A stretch of DNA of 64,000 nt from Methylorubrum sp. B1-46 (GTDB taxonomy: Bacteria; Pseudomonadota; Alphaproteobacteria; Rhizobiales; Beijerinckiaceae): positions 3,983,001 through 4,047,000 of the forward strand of contig NZ_CP088247.1 of the NCBI RefSeq assembly GCF_021117295.1, written 5' to 3'. Shown piece after piece: positions 8,584 through 16,690 of this stretch. The translations under genes and the position numbers were made by a program. Under the pieces are notes generated by a model, which had not been told where the DNA came from, ran no database searches, and worked only from the letters and a program-made list of their open reading frames with translations. Position 1 is the first letter of the stretch; each line of letters opens with the position of its first letter.

Positions 8584-8849
8584 TCTCGCAAGGTTGACGA
8601 AGTCGGTTCGCGTCATTCGATTGCTTGCGTTCATATGTCCGGCCTTCTGCTGCGCTCGCACATGAACGCTGGCCAAGATGGGTTCCGCGGCGTGAGGCCC
8701 AAACAACGATGCGACCATGGCCGGCCACTGGCACCTGCGGGTTGGTTCACGTCTCGGATCAATCGATCACGCCACCTCTTCGTCCTCTTGCAAGCTCGGC
8801 ATCAGTCCTGAGCAGACGCGCTCTTCGCGGTCCGCGCCCGGACCGATCT
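8584..8849 (-). ncRNA. Putative guide (seek/bridge) RNA region of the IS1111-type element
   Basis: IS110-family recombinases use an element-encoded RNA to pair donor and target DNA. In the IS1111 subgroup that RNA lies downstream of the transposase gene. Here 266 bases between the stop at 8850 and the end repeat have no coding role I can support and are the right size. The RNA's existence and exact ends are inferred from architecture; I did not fold it. Confidence 0.35.
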
Positions 8850-9899
8850 CTACACGGCCCCTGCCGCCGCGGGTGCAGGCCGGCCGGCAAAGCTCTCGCC
8901 GGTGATCATCAACTTCCAGGCTATGCGCGCGAGCTTGTTGGCCAGCGCCACCGCTACCAGTTTCGGCGGCTTGCGGCGCAGAAGGTCCTGGACCCAAGCC
9001 GCGAACCGGTGTCCGTCGCGCGATCGGCCCTCGCGCACGCGCCGGATCAGGGCCGTGGCTCCGACGACCAGCACGCTGCGCAACGCCTCGTCGCCCGCCC
9101 GCGTGATCACGCCGGGTCGCGCCTTGCCCGCCGTCGAGTGATCCTTCGGCGTCAGCCCGATCCAGGCCGCGAACTGCCGGCCCGACCGGAAGGCCTCGGG
9201 TGCCGGCGTCTTCATGGTCAGCAGCGTCGCTCCGATCGGTCCGATGCCGGGGATCCCAGCCAAGCGTCGGCTGCGCTCGTCGGCACGGTGCCAGGCCAGG
9301 AGCTTGGCCTCGACGACCGCGAGCTTCGCCTGGACCTGTGCATACTCGGCCGCCTGCATCGCGAACAGTTCGCGGGCAAGCGAGGGCAGCGCCACGTCGG
9401 CCTCGATGCGCGCAAGCAATGCGGGCACGTGCGTGATGCCGCTGGCACCCGCGAGGCCGAACTCGGCCGCGTAACCGCGGATCGCATTGGCGAGTTGAGT
9501 TCGGTTGCGGACCAGCCGGTCGCGAAGTCCCACCAGCATGAGCGCCGCCTGCTGCTCGGCCGTCTTGACCGGCACGAAGCGCATGGTCGGCCGGCTCATC
9601 GCCTCGCACAGCGCTTCGGCGTCGGCCGCGTCGTTCTTGCCACGCTTGACGTAGGGCTTCACGAGTTGCGGGGCGATGAGTTGCACCTTGTGGCCGAACC
9701 CACTCAGCAGCCGCGCCCAGTGGTGTGAGGCGCCGCAGGCTTCGATGGCGACGCGCGTCGGCGCGAGCTTCTCGAAGAATGCGATCATCTCCCGACGCCG
9801 GAGCTTCCGGCGCAGGACCGGCTGCTCGTCCCCATCAACGCCATGGAGCTGGAAGATGTGCTTGGACGTGTCCATCCCGATGCGGGTAATCTCGTTCAC
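8850..9899 (-). CDS. IS110/IS1111-family transposase (DEDD recombinase)
   Basis: This 349-residue protein has an N-terminal RuvC-like DEDD domain (GMDTSKHIFQLHGVD; VAIEACGASHHWARLL; KNDAADAEALCEA). Its C-terminal Transposase_20 domain carries the IPGIGPIGATLLTM helix-hairpin and the GRQFAAWIGLTPK and GDEALRSVLVVGA segments, which include the catalytic serine region. I chose the GTG at 9899, with AGGAGG seven bases upstream, over a GTG at 9914. Full length and probably functional. Confidence 0.92.
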   Translation of the reverse strand: MNEITRIGMDTSKHIFQLHGVDGDEQPVLRRKLRRREMIAFFEKLAPTRVAIEACGASHHWARLLSGFGHKVQLIAPQLVKPYVKRGKNDAADAEALCEAMSRPTMRFVPVKTAEQQAALMLVGLRDRLVRNRTQLANAIRGYAAEFGLAGASGITHVPALLARIEADVALPSLARELFAMQAAEYAQVQAKLAVVEAKLLAWHRADERSRRLAGIPGIGPIGATLLTMKTPAPEAFRSGRQFAAWIGLTPKDHSTAGKARPGVITRAGDEALRSVLVVGATALIRRVREGRSRDGHRFAAWVQDLLRRKPPKLVAVALANKLARIAWKLMITGESFAGRPAPAAAGAV

Positions 9900-9977
9900 G
9901 GACGGCCTCCTCACCTGAGATCTGCAACGACCTCAGCTTGGCACAGCGATGCCGTTCGGGGGCCGTCCACTCCAACA

Positions 9978-10672
9978 GCGATCGGCGACTTGGGTCGCCA
10001 TGGGCAACGTCCGCGCCGCAGCCTCGCCGTAGCAACCGCCGCGGTCACGAGCGAGGACGGTGATCTCGGGATGGGCGGAGAGCCACGCCTCGAAGGTGCC
10101 GCTCTCGCGATCCGGCAGGAGAGCGACGACGCGCCGCTGCTCCAGATCGCAGATCAGCGTGCCGTAGCGGTGCCCGCGGCGGAACGCCCATCGTCGATGC
10201 CGATCACGTTGAGGGGCTCTGTCGGCCTCTGGACGCGGCGGCGCACGGTCCGCAACATCGTGTCCCGGCCCGCCGGCACCAAGAGCCGGCGGGCGAAGCT
10301 CTCCGCCGGCCTGCCACCGGGAGCGAGGCCGAGATGATGGACGATGGTCACGAGCCGTTCCGTGCGGCGGGCGTAGGCCGCGGCGAGGTTCGGTTCGAGC
10401 CGCTCGGCGAAGATCTTCGTCCGGCACTTTGGTCCGAGGCACCGGAACCGGCGGACGCTGACCGTGATGACGACGCGCCGGCCGGCGACCGGTAGATCCG
10501 ACAGGGTGCGAGTGTGGCGGCTGTGCATCCGAGACGAGGCGCCCTCACACCTCGGACACCGGGCTGAGGCGGCTTTCGGCCGAGCGGTGATGGTCAGGCC
10601 CGCTCCCACCTCGATGTGATCGACGGCAAGGCTTAGCGGGACGATCGAACCCACACGAAGGCTACGAGGCAT
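9978..10672 (-). pseudogene. ISL3 transposase, N-terminal part, frameshifted
   Basis: It starts MPRSLRVGSIVPLSLAVDHI. An N-terminal zinc-binding region (ARCPRCEGASSRMHSRHTR, later CLGPKC) precedes the helix-turn-helix (ERLVTIVHHLGLAPGGRPAE) of ISL3 transposases. The universal motif IGIDDWAFRRGHRYG is broken. One T is missing after GACGA at about 10190, giving IDDGRSAAG, while the correct sequence continues in the next frame to VADR. The element was therefore already inactive, or became so, independently of the IS110 insertion. Confidence 0.85.
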
Positions 10673-10740
10673 AGCAGGATCTCCGACGGCTGAAGCCGAG
10701 ATCCATCAACCCGCCTGCATCAAAAGTAAGTCAGAGCCCC

Positions 10741-11060
10741 TTTTTGACGCCGATCGACAGAGAACGCCGAAGAGTTCCCGCGCGGTCCAGCCGAGACGCA
10801 CCGCCACGGCACCGAATCGCTCGATAAAGTCGGCTCGGGCGTCGTGGATGTTTGCCCAAGCTGTGGTGCTGCCGTAACGGCAGGGCAGGCTTGCGGTATC
10901 AGCTTACTTCGATTCCCGCACTCCGCGATACGCTCAACCGAGTGGCGACTCGGATGGCCGAGGCACAGGCCGACACTCAAAGGTCGCTGGGTCGTGACGA
11001 AGTCGAATTTTCGATACGAAAAAGCCAGGAGGGGGTACCCCCTCCCGGCTCTCCTGTCGC
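10741..11060. other. Intergenic region right of ISL3
   Basis: This stretch holds the ISL3 right flank and then the terminator of the gene at 11061-11333. A plus-strand frame near 10847 encodes a CPSC/CG pair (VCPSCGAAVTAGQACG) suggestive of a zinc ribbon. It has no ribosome site and dissolves into shadow sequence, so I do not call it. Nothing else supported. Confidence 0.4.
11017..11051 (-). terminator. Rho-independent terminator
   Basis: On the minus strand an inverted repeat (GGGAGGGGGTACCCCCTCCT, 11027-11046) with further pairing AGCC/GGCT is followed by TTTTTC. It lies ten bases beyond the stop of the 90-residue gene and closes the minus-strand transcription unit of the integrative element. 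Confidence 0.8.
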
Positions 11061-11333
11061 TCAGCCGACGAGCGCCCGGGCGTTGGTGATGTGCACACCA
11101 TCGCTGTTTGCAGCCCGGCGCACGAACATCATGATGAGCCGACGTTGCAGCGGCCCAGGCCGCCCCTGGAAGAAGACCGTGCCAGTCCTCGGCCACCAGG
11201 TCATGATTTCGCCCGCATCCGAGCGGAACCGATGCAAACGTTCGCGTTCGTGCCAGGACCAATCCCCGAACACACCGCAGTCGAGAGTGGCGTTTTGCAG
11301 GCTCGACAGCGAGCCGGTGTACTTTATTTTCAT
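11061..11333 (-). CDS. Hypothetical 90-aa protein of the integrative element
   Basis: It starts MKIKYTGSLSSLQNATLDCG, with GGAGG before the ATG. The segment GEIMTWWPRTGTVFFQGRPG resembles small phage and island proteins that contain a W-x-S/R-T-G-T-x-x-F-Q-G motif. I know no function for that motif. It is the last gene before the terminator at 11017 and lies 85 bases after the HUH-type gene, so the two may be cotranscribed. Confidence 0.65.
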   Translation of the reverse strand: MKIKYTGSLSSLQNATLDCGVFGDWSWHERERLHRFRSDAGEIMTWWPRTGTVFFQGRPGPLQRRLIMMFVRRAANSDGVHITNARALVG

Positions 11334-11418
11334 TGTGAAACCTCCGGAGACAGCGAAAGTGCCGGCGCAGATTATTTACTGAGTCGGGATTTGACCTGGG
11401 GTACGCCCGGACATGCTG

Positions 11419-12279
11419 CTACCAGCTCGCTGAGGACTTCACGGTCTGACGCAGGATAGGCCGACCAGCGCCGCCAGCGAATGCGAGCTCCGGCAACGCA
11501 ACGTCTCGCATCTCGGCGTAGAGCCGCACCGAGTTGATGCCGTTGATGTCGCGTTTATACTGCTTGAACGACTCGCTCTGACGCTTCCACAGCTGATACT
11601 GCTTGCGGGGCATCTTGTTCATGTACCAGATCATCTGCCGCAGGTCCTCGGGGATGATCTCGCTGCATTTCACGGCACTGGCATAGGGCAGGTAGGCATT
11701 CATCGTCGGGCGGACCCCCTCGGCCCAGGCATCGAGCTCGGCCTCGGAGGTGTTCCAAACGAGGGCGTGGGCGTGCCACAGGAGGAAGCGGGGTACGCCT
11801 TGAATCCGCTGTGCCGATACGTAGAGGGCGGGATCGAGCATCGCGAGGTAGTCCAGACCCCGCAGAGCCCGGCGGTAGTGCCGGCGGATGTCCACGATCC
11901 TCGGGTTCGGCCGGTAGCCCCGCGCGCACCCCGCGGGGTAGACGATCTGGGTCTCGTCGATGAGGGTGACGAAGAAGACGGGCACCTGCGGGGTCCAGTC
12001 CGGCGCTCGGGCGCCGACCTCACGACACAACCCGGCCCCGAGCGAGCGCATCCAGCGTTCGCGGGCGTAGGGGTTCTGAGCGCCGAGCTCGCTGGCCCAT
12101 CGGCGACCGAGGCGGCGCACCTCACGTTCGGGCCGGGCATAAATCTGCTGATGGTAGCCCCGTAGCCCCTCAATGAGGCGAGTGGCTTGGGCGTGCTCAC
12201 GCACGGAGAAGCGAGCAAATGATGAGCGTGGTATCACAAGTATCACCGTATCCCTGTGGATATGGCCATACTTTACCAA
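11419..12279 (-). CDS. Putative HUH-type replication initiator / rolling-circle Rep-like protein
   Basis: This roughly 286-residue protein has three ordered motifs expected of rolling-circle initiators. A hydrophobic strand VPVFFVTLIDE (about residues 99-109) resembles motif I. WHAHALVW (168-175) supplies the metal-binding H-x-H of motif II. MIWYMNKMPRKQYQLW resembles the Tyr/Lys motif III. Such proteins nick DNA and start replication of plasmids, phages or integrated satellites. The TTG at 12279 is the frame limit; GTG codons near 12246 are possible starts. No named family recognised, so the activity is inferred from motifs. Confidence 0.55.
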   Translation of the reverse strand: MVKYGHIHRDTVILVIPRSSFARFSVREHAQATRLIEGLRGYHQQIYARPEREVRRLGRRWASELGAQNPYARERWMRSLGAGLCREVGARAPDWTPQVPVFFVTLIDETQIVYPAGCARGYRPNPRIVDIRRHYRRALRGLDYLAMLDPALYVSAQRIQGVPRFLLWHAHALVWNTSEAELDAWAEGVRPTMNAYLPYASAVKCSEIIPEDLRQMIWYMNKMPRKQYQLWKRQSESFKQYKRDINGINSVRLYAEMRDVALPELAFAGGAGRPILRQTVKSSASW

Positions 12280-12430
12280 GTGCCAATCGAAAGTTTTTCG
12301 CTCGTATTGCTCGTATGTACAAGCGAAAAAAATGGTGAGCGCGGATTATCAAATTTAGTGGGACCGGGCTGCTGGCGCTGCCCGATCCCGTCATTCATTG
12401 AGGAAACACTTACTAGGCAGTCAGTGAGTC

Positions 12431-13216
12431 CTACTCGCTGTCGTCTTCCAAGGCGTCGTCTTCGAGGGTCTTGTACTCGAGCAGGCTCCAGACCGTCGGG
12501 CTGGTTGGTCCCTTCTTGCCGCCACGCAAGACCTTGAGGAGGCGAATCTCACCATCCTCCGAGTTATCGCAGAAGTCTTCTAGATCTTCCTCCTGCAGGT
12601 TGATCCAGAGCTGCGTTGCGTGGGGATCGTCTCCCTCACCTCGCACGGTGCCCACTTCACGACGCTCCTTTGCCTTACCGGTCGGCTTGGAAGCCTCGTT
12701 GCGCGCCTTCTTGCTCTTGGCGCTTCTGGAGGTGTTGCCCGGGTCCTTCCGGCAGGCACGCTCCTCCTTGGCCTCCTGGTAGGCACCCTCGAAGCCGCCC
12801 TTGGCCTTGATGACCTTCTCGCAGTCCTCCGGCATCACACCCGCCTCGACCAGTGCTTTGACGACGGTCAAAATCTTCGAGCGCGTGCTAGCCAGGATGT
12901 CGCTGCCGGAACACGCCAGCGTGACCACGCACCGGGGAACGTGGGGTTGATAGTCGTCCTCCGTAAGCGACAGGAGCTTGGCGTTGTCCTCGAAGCAGTC
13001 CGTCTGACGCCAGTCGCAAAAGAGATCGTAGTCGTCGCAGGCAGCGTACACCATGGCCAGCAGTCCGGCGGTCCGGGCACGGAGGGCGGCGTGATAGCCC
13101 CGCTCACCCTTGCGGATGGCCTTGCTCAAACCGCGCATGTACCGGCGGGGATCGCGGCGACCGCCGGCAAAGTCGTTCACGTCGAAGTTGTCAGACGTCG
13201 TTCCATTCTTCGGCAT
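12431..13216 (-). CDS. Hypothetical protein, 261 aa, acidic C-terminus
   Basis: It starts MPKNGTTSDNFDVNDFAGGR. The first 140 residues look globular (RARTAGLLAMVYAACDDYDL, CVVTLACSGSDILASTRSKI). A lysine/arginine-rich linker (SRSAKSKKARNEASKPTGK) follows, and the tail is strongly acidic (LEDDALEDDSE). This distribution is common in small DNA-binding or Rep-accessory proteins, but I recognise no domain. It lies between the alpA-like and HUH-type genes in the same orientation, so it is probably a core gene of this element. Confidence 0.6.
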   Translation of the reverse strand: MPKNGTTSDNFDVNDFAGGRRDPRRYMRGLSKAIRKGERGYHAALRARTAGLLAMVYAACDDYDLFCDWRQTDCFEDNAKLLSLTEDDYQPHVPRCVVTLACSGSDILASTRSKILTVVKALVEAGVMPEDCEKVIKAKGGFEGAYQEAKEERACRKDPGNTSRSAKSKKARNEASKPTGKAKERREVGTVRGEGDDPHATQLWINLQEEDLEDFCDNSEDGEIRLLKVLRGGKKGPTSPTVWSLLEYKTLEDDALEDDSE

Positions 13217-13317
13217 GTTCTGGTCCCGATTGTAAGAAGAGTTTCGATGCGAAATTTCTTGAGATCGGCTCGCCGCGGCGGAGGGACCTGATCGTCACCC
13301 CGCCGCGGTGCAGGGGG

Positions 13318-13545
13318 CTACTCGACGCCCTCTGCCAGGAGGCGGCGGATGTCCTCGACGCGGTAGGCACGGATGCGCGGGCCGAGGCTGACCGGCAGCG
13401 GGAAGCGGCTGCCGCGATGGGCGAACCAAGTCGAGCGGGACACCGGAATGAGATTGAGGACGGTGGTGAGGCGCACGAAGCCGGTCTTGGGCAGGCTATC
13501 ACCGTCGGCGGCCGAACCATCCGGCTGTTTTGTTTGGCTATTCAT
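13318..13545 (-). CDS. AlpA-family helix-turn-helix regulator
   Basis: This 75-residue protein has the AlpA/MerR-like winged helix (GFVRLTTVLNLIPVSRSTWF, then a wing, then RAYRVEDIRRLLAEG). AlpA proteins act as excisionase or activator in P4-like satellites and integrative elements. The gene starts about 100 bases upstream of the 261-residue gene and carries a leader nearly duplicated at 7934. The context suggests it controls excision or the downstream HUH-type gene; its target is unknown. Confidence 0.8.
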   Translation of the reverse strand: MNSQTKQPDGSAADGDSLPKTGFVRLTTVLNLIPVSRSTWFAHRGSRFPLPVSLGPRIRAYRVEDIRRLLAEGVE

Positions 13546-13558
13546 AGTAATTTTGCGA

Positions 13559-13650
13559 TCTCCGTTGCGGGGTGCCGGCCGGCATGGGAAGATCTATTGG
13601 GGTTCAGCAGGGAGCGGAACTCACCAAAAATTTTTGATGATAGTTATGTT
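13559..13650 (-). promoter_or_regulatory. Leader sequence shared with the 7926 gene (copy B)
   Basis: This is the counterpart of 7934-8022, with TTGCGGGG, GCCGGCCGGCA, AGATCTA and a CAAAAATTTTTG palindrome (13625-13636) in the same order and spacing. It lies immediately upstream of the alpA-like start. A promoter with an operator for AlpA or another element regulator is the simplest reading. Confidence 0.55.
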
Positions 13651-13791
13651 GCTGATGACTTGCGCCAGCGTGCGTAGGCTCGCTCCTCCGAGCATGGAAG
13701 CGCGGTCAACAGTCGATGCGTTGGGTCGGGGCGCGAGCGTTTGGGGTGAACGGCGCTGGCCTGTGGCTCGGGCGCCCACTAGGATCGGGAC

Positions 13792-14067
13792 ATGCGCCTC
13801 CTCGTCGATCCCAGCCGAGACGACCTCACACGTCTGCTCGCCGACGCCTCGGACGGGGATGTGCGCGCGTTACGGGCGCCCAACGGTCGAGTCTACGCCT
13901 GGGCTGCCCACGCCGCGCGCCATGTTGAGGTCGCGATCTCCCTCGACCTGCCGTTTGCCGACCGGACGCAGCTGCAGGCGGCCTCGTACCGGTTCAATCG
14001 CGGCGATGTCGAAGCGGCGGGCCCATTCCTTGATTTCGAAGACCTTGTGCGGCGGCTGGCCCGTTAG
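13792..14067 (+). CDS. Hypothetical protein, 91 aa
   Basis: The ATG at 13792 opens MRLLVDPSRDDLTRLLADAS. It continues DVRALRAPNGRVYAWAAHAARHVEVAISLDLPF and ends VEAAGPFLDFEDLVRRLAR. The pattern is coherent and codon usage is good. It is the only plus-strand gene inside the otherwise minus-strand integrative element. No strong ribosome site is visible (CGGGAC before the ATG). No family recognised. Confidence 0.5.
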   Translation: MRLLVDPSRDDLTRLLADASDGDVRALRAPNGRVYAWAAHAARHVEVAISLDLPFADRTQLQAASYRFNRGDVEAAGPFLDFEDLVRRLAR

Positions 14068-14130
14068 GCGTCAGATTAGGCACTGGGCACGTTGCGAGCG
14101 TAATAGTCTCGAACTGGCCGAACCACCGCA

Positions 14131-15267
14131 TCAGGTTCGAGCCGCAAACTTCCTCTGATTGTCAGTTTTTTGTTTCGCCTGCCTCTCCTGCAGATCTGAA
14201 CGGGCGTTTTTGTAGCCTCGTGCGATGACGTCCGGGGCGAAAGAGAACATTACGGGCAACGTAAACGGCACGGGGGCCACGTTCAGTACCTCCGCTCCGT
14301 AGTCGTAAGGCTTCTGCTCCGGGTGGCACTGGTCTAGGATGCCCTCCACCACGAAGCGCGCTCGCCCGCACCACTCCGGCATCAGCGCACGGTGCTTGGC
14401 ATGGGTAGATCGGCAAGCGACGATCTCGTGCAGGAGCGTTCGGCCTGGCTCCGTTGGCAGGGACGCCGCAGCGTAGGCATAGGCTACGGCGATCCGCAGT
14501 TTGTTCCACGATGTCAGGATGCTGGAGCTGCGGCGCAGCTTGTACCGGGCAGGTACCTTGCCGTCCGATCCGGCTTTACTTGCCTCCTCGGTCTTGGGTT
14601 TGACGCGTAGCCCCTCCACGAACAACTCGGTGACTGGCCCGCCGAACGCTGTGTTGACCAGCGCCGCCCCGGCATCCTTGCTAGGGATGTGGTAGGTTTT
14701 TTTATCGCGAAGGTGTGTAAGGTGGTAGTGGTGCAGGGCCACCAGATGTATCGCCTCCAGCATCTCGGTCGCGTGGGACAGTAAGGTTCGCCTAAACGTC
14801 GAGCGCGACATTGCTCGCAGTATACGGGGGGCGCCCCCGATTGAAGCGTAAACCTCCTCGTCGAAGCGTCGGTCCGTTCCAAGCATCCGCCCAACCGTAG
14901 CGCCAACCGGCCGGCTGAACCCGCTGGCCTGCTCGCGCCAGGGGGCTTCGGCCACCTCGACGGCCCTGGCTACTCGGTAGACCATCGCGTCTTCGCGCAG
15001 CTTAGTGAAGCCGGGACAGACTACCCAGGCACAGAAGCCAGCGTGCAAAATTGCCTTGTGCTGGTGGAAGTCACCGGGGCCGGGATCGAGCAGGTAGCTC
15101 GCGACCGCCCTCGGGTCGTAGTTCTCCCAGGCATAGTCGATGAACGGGCGCAACGGGATCGTCGGCTTACTTGCCCTCCAGTTCGCGTGCAGCCGCCGGC
15201 GCCGTGGGGTGTCGGGCTTTGCCGGGGCATCGCTCGGTTCGTCATCCGTCACGTCCGCTGCCTCCAT
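14131..15267 (-). CDS. Hypothetical protein, 378 aa
   Basis: It starts MEAADVTDDEPSDAPAKPDT. A charged N-terminus of about 40 residues precedes a tryptophan- and histidine-rich globular region (FIDYAWENYDPRAVASYLLD; GDFHQHKAILHAGFCAWVV; MLEAIHLVALHHYHLTHLRD). There is no transmembrane segment or nucleotide-binding loop. It ends 28 bases before nothing of note on its left and lies 27 bases downstream of the integrase stop. It is probably cargo or a replication accessory protein of the element; I do not recognise it. Confidence 0.6.
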   Translation of the reverse strand: MEAADVTDDEPSDAPAKPDTPRRRRLHANWRASKPTIPLRPFIDYAWENYDPRAVASYLLDPGPGDFHQHKAILHAGFCAWVVCPGFTKLREDAMVYRVARAVEVAEAPWREQASGFSRPVGATVGRMLGTDRRFDEEVYASIGGAPRILRAMSRSTFRRTLLSHATEMLEAIHLVALHHYHLTHLRDKKTYHIPSKDAGAALVNTAFGGPVTELFVEGLRVKPKTEEASKAGSDGKVPARYKLRRSSSILTSWNKLRIAVAYAYAAASLPTEPGRTLLHEIVACRSTHAKHRALMPEWCGRARFVVEGILDQCHPEQKPYDYGAEVLNVAPVPFTLPVMFSFAPDVIARGYKNARSDLQERQAKQKTDNQRKFAART

Positions 15268-15294
15268 GCCTGTGTTGCCCAGGAAGCACCGGTG

Positions 15295-16509
15295 TCACGA
15301 CGCAACCGAGTCGTCGGCGGCATGTCCGGGTGCCAGCTCGCTCTCAACGTATGATGCCCACTGCTCCATCAGATCGCGACGCCGCTCCAGCAGATCGCTG
15401 CGCGCGTAGGCTGCCTCGACCCGGCTCTCAATCGTGTGGGCCAGCGCCATCTCGGCAACCTCCCGCGGCAGGCTTGTACGTTCCGCTGCCCAGTCGCGGA
15501 ACGAGGAGCGGAAGCCGTGGGCGGTGAAGGATAGCTCCATGCGCCGCAGCAGCATCAGAAACGCCATGTTCGAGAGTGGCTTTTCCCCGGAGCGGCCAGG
15601 AAACACGAGGGCGCTACTCGCGGCAAGCTCACGCGCACGGGCGAGGACCAATAGACTGCGCTCGCTCAACGGCACGCGGTGCTCACGCTTGGCCTTCATG
15701 CGCGTGGCCGGCACGGTCCACAGTCGCTCCGTCACGTTGATCTCTTCCCAGCGCGCCCCCAGAATCTCGCCCGTGCGTGCCGCGGTCAGGATCAAAAACT
15801 CGAAGGCCAGTCGGCTGCCCTCGCTCGCTTCGGCCGCTCGCAACTGCGCGATAAAACTCGGAACCTGTGCGTAAGGCAGTGCCGCGTGGTGCCCGTCGCG
15901 GTCGCCCTGCTTCGGCAGTCCCTTGGCAACTCCTTCAACCGGGTTCTCGCCGCTGCGGTAGCCGGCGGCCTTCGCCCAGTCGAGCACCGTGCCGATGCGC
16001 TGCCGGACGCGCCGGGCCGTTTCGGGCTTGGTCAACCAGATCGGCGCGAGCACGCGCAGCACATCGGGGGTGTCGATTTGATCGACGCGACGGGTGCCGA
16101 GTTGCGGGCAGGCATACTGTTGGAGGGTGTTGCGCCACTGCTGGGCGTGTTTTGCGTTCGCCCAGGAAGCCTTGTGCTCGCTATGGACGCGCTCGACCGC
16201 CTCGGCGAAGGTCGGCACAACGTCCTGCGCTTTGCGGCGCTCAGCCAACGGGTCGCCGCCCTCTCGTGCGGTCTTGCGATAGGCCAGTGCCCGTTCGCGC
16301 GCTTCGGCCAGCGTCACGAGGCCAGCTCCGCCCAAGCCGATATCGCGGCGGCGACCTTGCACGACGAGGCGCAGGAGCCAGCGTTTGGCGCCGGAAGGGT
16401 CGACGACGAGGTAGAGACCGTTTCCATCGGCATAGCGTCCAGGCTGTTTGAACTGGCGCACCTGCACCGCGGTGAGCGCTTTTTCGGGATGCTTACCCCT
16501 ACCCTTCAC
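15295..16509 (-). CDS. P4-type tyrosine recombinase / integrase
   Basis: This 404-residue integrase has an N-terminal DUF4102 arm (YADGNGLYLVVDPSGAKRW) and a core-binding SAM-like domain (about 100-190). The catalytic set is complete: R245 (TAARTGEI), H331 and R334 (HGFRSSFRDW), H358 (LAHT) and nucleophile Y368 (AAYARSDLL). The GTG at 16509 has GGAGG seven bases upstream. Such enzymes insert islands at tRNA or other conserved sites, but no tRNA is visible here. Downstream, at 16562-16590, the octamer AGCCGGAT occurs twice and could be an arm-binding site. Confidence 0.92.
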   Translation of the reverse strand: MKGRGKHPEKALTAVQVRQFKQPGRYADGNGLYLVVDPSGAKRWLLRLVVQGRRRDIGLGGAGLVTLAEARERALAYRKTAREGGDPLAERRKAQDVVPTFAEAVERVHSEHKASWANAKHAQQWRNTLQQYACPQLGTRRVDQIDTPDVLRVLAPIWLTKPETARRVRQRIGTVLDWAKAAGYRSGENPVEGVAKGLPKQGDRDGHHAALPYAQVPSFIAQLRAAEASEGSRLAFEFLILTAARTGEILGARWEEINVTERLWTVPATRMKAKREHRVPLSERSLLVLARARELAASSALVFPGRSGEKPLSNMAFLMLLRRMELSFTAHGFRSSFRDWAAERTSLPREVAEMALAHTIESRVEAAYARSDLLERRRDLMEQWASYVESELAPGHAADDSVAS

Positions 16510-16690
16510 AAATCCTCCGCCTAACTCGCGTGCCCCACATTCCTTACCACATATAGGCTCGGATGTAGCCGGATCCAGCCGGATTGCGTCGAACGATGAG
16601 TGTTCGCTAAACCCCCGCTATGGCTTGCATAATGGACTGACGCGGACGCTGCCGGATCTCAACGCGGCGGTCACCCCTTCCGCCAGAAAT

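Larger units (their letters stand above)
8567..9977 (-). mobile_element. IS110-family (IS1111-type) insertion sequence, 1411 bp
   Basis: The boundaries come from the ISL3 gene it splits: VADR ends at 9978 and WHLMEN resumes at 8566. A perfect 14-bp subterminal inverted repeat GTGGACGGCCCCCG lies at 8570-8583 and inverted at 9957-9970. Subterminal repeats, no target duplication, and a long tail after the gene (283 bases) compared with a short leader (78 bases) are traits of the IS1111 subgroup. The transposase is intact. Confidence 0.85.
8073..10740 (-). mobile_element. ISL3-family insertion sequence, interrupted by an IS110-type element
   Basis: The right end at 10740 reads, from the outside in, GGGGCTCTGACTTACTTTTG then ATGCAGG. 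The left end at 8073 (GGGGCTGGTGCACTC then TCGATGCAG) is an imperfect partner. Without the nested IS110 element it measures about 1.26 kb, normal for ISL3. The transposase is broken both by the nested element and by a one-base deletion near 10190. The flanks show no 8-bp duplication, so one side may have been lost or rearranged. Confidence 0.8.

Noticed and set aside
10844..11089. Plus-strand frame with a zinc-ribbon-like CPSC/CG motif
   Set aside because: It overlaps the terminator of the minus-strand unit, has no ribosome site and loses any pattern after 20 residues.
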